Part shown: positions 24,696 through 28,475 of the stretch, in pieces
How the letters are laid out: each line of letters opens with the position of its first letter
How positions within the stretch are numbered: position 1 is the stretch's first letter
NCBI GenBank assembly: GCA_964581795.1
Contig: CAZOPW010000024.1
Span: forward strand, 1-28,475
Source: EX4572-165 sp964581795
GTDB taxonomy: Archaea; Thermoplasmatota; E2; DHVEG-1
Length of the DNA: 28,475 nucleotides
Direction: 5' to 3'
Translations under genes and position numbers: made by a program
The notes under the pieces: model-generated
The model's database searches: none
What the model was told of the DNA's origin: nothing
What the model saw: the letters and a program-made list of their open reading frames with translations, nothing else

Positions 24696-25691
24696 ATGAT
24701 AACCCTTGGTATTGAAGGAACAGCTCATTCGATTGGTATCGGAATCGTTGAAAATCAAAACAATTTTTGTGACGTGTTATCAAATGTGATAAAAACATAT
24801 CGACCTGAAACTGGTGGAATCCATCCCCGAGAAGCAGCAAACCATCACGCTGAACATGTGGCAACACTCATAAAAAAAGCATTAACTCAAGCTCAGATTG
24901 AATTAGCTGATATTGAGTTAGTTTCGTTTTCTCAAGGACCTGGATTAGGGCCTTGTTTACGAACCGCAGCAACCGCTGCACGGGCACTCTCCCTCCGCCT
25001 TGAAAAACCAATCATAGGGGTGAATCATTGTGTTGCTCACATTGAAATCGGACGAGGAACAATTCCAGAATGTACAGATCCTGTACTCTTATACACATCA
25101 GGAGCAAACACGCAAGTCATTGGATTTGCAGAAGGAAAATACCGTGTTTTCGGTGAAACACTTGATATTGGTATTGGAAATTGTTTAGACAAATTCGGTC
25201 GAACGATTGATTTACCATTTCCTAGTGGACCAACAATTGAACGTCTTGCAAAAAAAGGAAGACAATATCTCCCATTACCATATAGTGTCAAAGGCATGGA
25301 TATTGCATTCTCGGGTCTTCTCACACGAGCTCAACACTATTTTGAAGAAAACAAAAAAGTAGAAGATATTTGTTATTCACTTCAAGAAACAACATTTGCT
25401 GCATTAACTGAAATCACAGAACGAGCAATTGCTCATACTGAAAAAAACCAGGTTCTACTAGGTGGTGGTGTCGCAGCAAATCAACGATTACGTGACATGG
25501 TTAAAATGATGGCTGAAGACCGGGGTGCTGCGTTTTTTGTTCCCCGAAAAGATCTTTGCATTGATAATGGAGTTATGATCGCATGGTTAGGATATCTTAT
25601 GTTTCAAAGCGGAATAAGAATGAAGCTGAATGAAACAATCATTGATCAACGATTTCGGACAGATATGGTTAAGGTGACCTGGCGTGACTAA
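24696..25691 (+). CDS. kae1: tRNA N6-threonylcarbamoyladenosine synthase subunit Kae1 (KEOPS)
   Basis: Catalytic subunit of the KEOPS complex, transferring the threonylcarbamoyl group to A37 of ANN-decoding tRNAs. The 331-aa ASKHA-fold protein shows LGIEGTAHSIG at the N-terminus, PREAANHHAEHV (about 44-55), the metal-binding HCVAH (H111, H115), YTSGANTQV, GGGVAANQRLRDM and CIDNGVMIAW with the C-terminal metal-ligand Asp. Many archaea fuse Kae1 to Bud32. Here they are separate proteins, but the last 8 bases of kae1 contain the bud32 start, so the pair is translationally coupled. Confidence 0.96.
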   Translation: MITLGIEGTAHSIGIGIVENQNNFCDVLSNVIKTYRPETGGIHPREAANHHAEHVATLIKKALTQAQIELADIELVSFSQGPGLGPCLRTAATAARALSLRLEKPIIGVNHCVAHIEIGRGTIPECTDPVLLYTSGANTQVIGFAEGKYRVFGETLDIGIGNCLDKFGRTIDLPFPSGPTIERLAKKGRQYLPLPYSVKGMDIAFSGLLTRAQHYFEENKKVEDICYSLQETTFAALTEITERAIAHTEKNQVLLGGGVAANQRLRDMVKMMAEDRGAAFFVPRKDLCIDNGVMIAWLGYLMFQSGIRMKLNETIIDQRFRTDMVKVTWRD

Positions 25692-26310
25692 ACAAAACAT
25701 ATTATATCAGGGTGCAGAAGCAAAAATTATTCAATCCACTTTTTTAGGTTACAACGTAGTGAAAAAACAGCGGGTGCATAAACGGTACCGAATCAAAGAA
25801 ATCGATGAATACTTGATACAAACAAGAACCAAAGAAGAAGCAAAAGTAATGGGTTTAGCACGAACAAAAGGAGTAAGCGTGCCTATTATCTACGATATTG
25901 ATTTACAAAAAGGATGTATCATTTTTGAATACGTTCAAGGAAGTAGAGTGAAAGATGTCTTTGATGATTTATCAAGTGAAAAAAAGATTTGGTTATGTGA
26001 ACACATTGGTACTCAAATTGGGTTACTGCATAACGCTGAAATCATACATGGAGATTTAACTACATCAAACATGATATTATCAAAAGAAAAAGTATATTTC
26101 ATTGATTTTGGACTTAGTGAAATCAATGCTGAAGTTGAAGCAAGAGGAGTGGATTTACATTTATTAATGGAAGCAATGGAATCAACACATTCCAAATACG
26201 CTTCCTTTTTTCGCTATGTATGGAATGGATATAGTAAATCGTATAAAAAAGACCCTAAAATGGTCAAACAAAAAGTAAATGATATCATTAAAAGAGGGAG
26301 ATATCGATGA
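25684..26310 (+). CDS. bud32: KEOPS-associated atypical kinase/ATPase Bud32
   Basis: Small atypical protein kinase (208 aa) that activates Kae1 in KEOPS through its ATPase activity. It shows QGAEAKI near the N-terminus, the basic VKKQRVHKRYR block with the ATP-binding lysine region, a catalytic loop HGDLTTSNMIL, the metal-binding IDFGLSE and a basic C-terminal tail. It starts with GTG at 25684 inside the end of kae1; GGTGA 6 nt upstream supports this start. It ends in an ATGA overlap with rdgB. Confidence 0.94.
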   Translation: MTKQNILYQGAEAKIIQSTFLGYNVVKKQRVHKRYRIKEIDEYLIQTRTKEEAKVMGLARTKGVSVPIIYDIDLQKGCIIFEYVQGSRVKDVFDDLSSEKKIWLCEHIGTQIGLLHNAEIIHGDLTTSNMILSKEKVYFIDFGLSEINAEVEARGVDLHLLMEAMESTHSKYASFFRYVWNGYSKSYKKDPKMVKQKVNDIIKRGRYR

Positions 26311-26873
26311 AAACACTTTATTTTATAACAAGTAATGAGGGAAAAGTAAGAGAGGCAACTGAGAAACTGAAACCATATGGGTATAATATTGTTCAAAAAA
26401 ATTATGGTTATCCCGAGATTCAAGCTGATCATCTTGAAGATGTCGCTGAATTTGGTGTAAAATATTTACAGGAGAAAAAGATTGATCATCCCTTTGTTTT
26501 AGAAGATGCTGGTATTTTCATTGATGCACTCAACGGATTCCCTGGGGTGTATTCATCTTATGCTTATTTTACGATTGGACTAGATGGCATTTTACAATTA
26601 ACTAAAACTATTTCTCAAAAAGAACGAACCGCAGTCTTTAGATCAGTATATGCGTATGGTACACCAGATGGTGAATCTGAATTATTTATTGGAACATGCA
26701 AAGGAAGTATTACAAGTGAAAAACGAGGAACGAAAGGTTTTGGATACGATCCAATCTTTCAACCAAAAGGATTTACAAAAACATTTGCTGAAATGAACTC
26801 TGAAGAAAAAAACAATATTTCTCATCGAGCACGATCACTTGAACAATTAGTCAGTTTTTTACAAAACAAGTAA
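26307..26873 (+). CDS. rdgB: XTP/dITP diphosphatase (RdgB/HAM1 family)
   Basis: House-cleaning enzyme that hydrolyses dITP, ITP and XTP to monophosphates and so keeps deaminated purines out of nucleic acids. The 188-aa protein has the family signatures FITSNEGKVREA (about 6-17), FVLEDAGIFIDALNGFPGVY (about 63-82) and GFGYDPIF (near 145-152), ending in SHRARSLEQL. Its ATG overlaps the bud32 stop (ATGA), making it the third gene of the kae1 operon. The association of nucleotide sanitation with KEOPS genes is found in other archaea. Confidence 0.95.
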   Translation: MKTLYFITSNEGKVREATEKLKPYGYNIVQKNYGYPEIQADHLEDVAEFGVKYLQEKKIDHPFVLEDAGIFIDALNGFPGVYSSYAYFTIGLDGILQLTKTISQKERTAVFRSVYAYGTPDGESELFIGTCKGSITSEKRGTKGFGYDPIFQPKGFTKTFAEMNSEEKNNISHRARSLEQLVSFLQNK

Positions 26874-26885
26874 TTCATGTTAAAG

Positions 26886-26958
26886 TGGGCCAGACCGGAA
26901 TTGAACCGGTGACCTCCGCGTTGTAAGCGCGACGTCATAACCCCTAGACCACTGGCCC
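26886..26958 (-). tRNA. tRNA-Val (anticodon TAC)
   Basis: Read on the minus strand, the acceptor stem is GGGCCAG / CTGGCCC with discriminator A. The D arm is GTC...GAC and the anticodon arm TCGCG-CTTACAA-CGCGG with anticodon TAC (codon GTA). The T arm is ACCGG-TTCAATT-CCGGT. All four stems pair, there is no intron and no encoded CCA. It sits 12 bases beyond the rdgB stop in opposite orientation, so rdgB readthrough would be antisense to it. Confidence 0.96.
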
Positions 26959-26966
26959 GATTTTTT

Positions 26967-27016
26967 AGACATTTCGCTTGAATATAAGACATCTTGCTTA
27001 GACATAGGTGATGTCT
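26967..27016. repeat. AGACAT repeats upstream of tRNA-Val
   Basis: AGACAT occurs at 26967-26972, 26987-26992 and 27000-27005, with an inverted copy at 27011-27016. The first two copies flank the tRNA TATA box. They could be chance in a short AT-rich region or a protein-binding pattern. Confidence 0.35.
26980..26988 (-). promoter_or_regulatory. TATA box of tRNA-Val
   Basis: CTTATATTC on the minus strand is centred about 26 nt upstream of the first base of the tRNA, the standard archaeal distance. Confidence 0.55.
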
Positions 27017-27024
27017 CCTTTTTT
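27000..27024 (+). terminator. Hairpin plus T-tract, terminator-like
   Basis: AGACAT-AGGTG-ATGTCT forms a perfect 6-bp stem with a 5-nt loop, followed after CC by six T's on the plus strand. It could stop plus-strand transcripts running out of the kae1-bud32-rdgB operon past the antisense tRNA. The stem is short, so confidence is low. Confidence 0.3.
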
Positions 27025-27130
27025 ATGTAGTTTTTTTTATTCGGTTCCAGAATGTGCAAGTGTCTTTTATATGTTTCTTTATCTGTTGATTTAATAATTC
27101 TATTCAAATTATCTTGGGGAGTTATATTTT

Positions 27131-27147
27131 GTAAAATAAAAAAACTG
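27131..27147 (-). terminator. T-tract terminator after glutamate dehydrogenase
   Basis: On the minus strand the sequence about 33 bases past the GDH stop is CAGTTTTTTTATTTTAC, a U-rich tract suitable for archaeal termination. The rest of the 26959-27179 spacer shows no further gene. Confidence 0.4.
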
Positions 27148-27179
27148 AACAGGTGAATTATATGAGAGGATAATCTTTT

Positions 27180-28442
27180 TTATGGGAATATTCCTCGTAA
27201 TTTTACTGCGCGAGCAATTTTTGAAATGGCAAGGATGAATGCTGCATCTCGAAGAGAACATTTTTCTTTATTCATGGTATCCCACACTTCTGAAAATCCT
27301 TTAAGGATAATATTTTTCAAATTTTCGTTTACTTCGTCAACAGTCCAGAAAAAGGATTGTATTCCTTGAACCCATTCAAAATAGGAAACTATGACTCCTC
27401 CGCTATTTGCTAAGATGTCTGGGACAACGTAAATGTCTTTTTCATTAAGGATCATATCTGCTGATCGAGTGACCGGACCATTTGCTCCTTCAATGATAAT
27501 GTTGGCTTGAATGTTGTCTGCATTATCTTGTTGTATTTGATTTTCAAGAGCAGCAGGAATAAGGACGTCAACATCTAATTCTAATAAATCCTCATTTGAT
27601 ATGAATTCAACATTGCCTTTCTTATTATAATCTTTAAGAAGTGAAGGGCGATCTGTTGAATGTACATATGATGCTATTTTTGGAATATCCAAACCATCCT
27701 GATGATACAGTGCTCCTGATACATCACTAACTGCTGTGATGTTGCATCCGTGTTCATGTAATAGTGATGCAGCAATAGATCCAACATTTCCAAATCCTTG
27801 GATTGCTATTGATGTTTGCTTTGGATCTTTTTTTAATCGTTCTAGGATTTCAAGTGTGGTTAACATAACTCCTCGACCGGTTGCTTCTTTTCGACCTAAT
27901 GATCCTCCTAAATCAAGTGGTTTACCTGTAACAATATCAAGAACTGTTGATCCTTCATGCATACTTATTGCATCCATGATCCAACCCATGGTTTTTTCAT
28001 TTGTGTTTACGTCTGGCGCGGGAATATCTTTTCTTGGACCTATAATTGGGAGAAGAGTGGCGGCGTATCGTTTTGTTAATCGTTGTAATTCTTTTATGGA
28101 AAGATTGTCTGGATCGCAGGTGACTCCTCCTTTTGCTCCACCAAATGGAACATTTGCAACTGCGCATTTGAAGGACATAAGAGTAGCGAGTGCTTTCACT
28201 TCGTTAAGATCTGTGTTTTTATGGTATCTAATTCCTCCTTTGCATGGTCCGCGTGCACTTGAATGTTGGACTCGGTATCCAGTGAAAACATCAATTTCGT
28301 CATTATCTTTTTCTATTGGGATTTGTACGGTGAGCTCTCGTTCGGGTTGACGGATCATTTTGTGAATTCCTTTATCCAAAGTAATTCGTTCTGCTGTTGC
28401 ATCTATTTGATTTAATACACTTTCGTAAAATGTTTCTGTCAT
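27180..28442 (-). CDS. gdhA: Glutamate dehydrogenase (Glu/Leu/Phe/Val dehydrogenase family)
   Basis: Hexameric cytoplasmic enzyme interconverting glutamate and 2-oxoglutarate plus ammonia with NAD(P). The 420-aa length is typical of archaeal GDH. Visible are GPCKGGIRYH (K68), MSFKCAVANVPFGGAKGG (K92 and the catalytic K104), IPAPDVNT, TGRGVMLT at the domain border, the Rossmann motif IQGFGNVGS and EGANGPV. GGTGA at 28447-28451 lies 4 nt before the ATG. With secreted peptidases, an aminotransferase and an Lrp regulator in the same window, a role in amino-acid breakdown is plausible. Cofactor preference is not assigned. Confidence 0.95.
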   Translation of the reverse strand: MTETFYESVLNQIDATAERITLDKGIHKMIRQPERELTVQIPIEKDNDEIDVFTGYRVQHSSARGPCKGGIRYHKNTDLNEVKALATLMSFKCAVANVPFGGAKGGVTCDPDNLSIKELQRLTKRYAATLLPIIGPRKDIPAPDVNTNEKTMGWIMDAISMHEGSTVLDIVTGKPLDLGGSLGRKEATGRGVMLTTLEILERLKKDPKQTSIAIQGFGNVGSIAASLLHEHGCNITAVSDVSGALYHQDGLDIPKIASYVHSTDRPSLLKDYNKKGNVEFISNEDLLELDVDVLIPAALENQIQQDNADNIQANIIIEGANGPVTRSADMILNEKDIYVVPDILANSGGVIVSYFEWVQGIQSFFWTVDEVNENLKNIILKGFSEVWDTMNKEKCSLRDAAFILAISKIARAVKLRGIFP

Positions 28443-28475
28443 ATGTTCACCTTCTATGATTTTAGAAATAAAACT

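Noticed and set aside
24508..24867. 119-aa minus-strand frame
   Set aside because: It spans the end of ileS, the kae1 promoter and the start of kae1 in antisense, with no family features.
26880..27107. 75-aa minus-strand frame
   Set aside because: It runs through the tRNA-Val gene, its promoter and the AGACAT repeats; the tRNA explains the sequence.
27736..28350. 204-aa open frame on the plus strand
   Set aside because: It is entirely antisense to glutamate dehydrogenase, has unlike composition (Ser/Pro/Phe-rich) and no promoter or ribosome-binding site; a shadow of the GDH codons.
1..28475. CRISPR array, insertion sequence, prophage or defence island
   Set aside because: No regularly spaced repeats, transposase, integrase, Cas, restriction or phage-like genes are seen; the whole window is filled with housekeeping and metabolic genes of uniform base composition.

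Overview
The window is ordinary-looking chromosome from an AT-rich archaeon. Archaeal or archaeal/eukaryotic-type genes are RpoL, Csl4, prefoldin alpha, archaeal NAC, Kae1/Bud32, TruD, an Lhr-type helicase and archaeal-type TrpRS. Translation signals are also archaeal: many genes have a short GGTGA/GGAG Shine-Dalgarno core 4-8 nt before the start, while others have a TATA box 26-29 nt before the start codon and look leaderless. The combination (secreted M28 peptidase with an Ig-like tail, secreted pyroglutamyl peptidase, separate kae1 and bud32) would fit a protein-degrading Thermoplasmatota-like or related euryarchaeal lineage. That placement is a guess; no 16S or database search was available.

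Layout. 1-1751: AT-rich intergenic DNA, a 39-codon small gene and trpS. 1808-4354 (minus): prefoldin alpha, ftsY, a 37-aa ORF and a 169-aa unknown, that is, co-translational folding and targeting functions plus unknowns. 4507-6510 (plus): a secreted M28 peptidase and an exported pyroglutamyl peptidase, probably one operon. 6516-9052 (minus): a phosphomannomutase/phosphoglucomutase and a sugar-phosphate nucleotidyltransferase, together able to make a nucleotide sugar. 9229-10727 (plus): a 62-aa unknown and a PLP aminotransferase, convergent with an Lrp/AsnC regulator (10764-11288). 11390-11865 (minus): NAC followed by a 39-aa zinc-ribbon microprotein. 11959-15859 (plus): nnr, a large exported membrane protein and a metallophosphoesterase. 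15970-19028: a two-TM microprotein and an Lhr helicase. 19107-24625: csl4, rpoL, truD, ileS. 24696-26873: kae1, bud32 and rdgB with overlapping ends. Then tRNA-Val(TAC) and a glutamate dehydrogenase on the minus strand.

The main theme is information processing: tRNA charging (trpS, ileS), tRNA modification (truD, kae1/bud32), RNA decay and transcription (csl4, rpoL), and nascent-chain handling (NAC, prefoldin, FtsY). Repair/sanitation (Lhr plus phosphoesterase, Nnr, RdgB) and amino-acid/peptide catabolism (secreted peptidases, aminotransferase, GDH, Lrp) are also represented. I see no mobile element, CRISPR array, phage gene or obvious foreign island. The most interesting material is small or subtle: the NAC-linked zinc-ribbon microgene, the exported pyroglutamyl peptidase, an M28 enzyme with Asn where a metal-ligand His is usual, and several unannotated-size ORFs.
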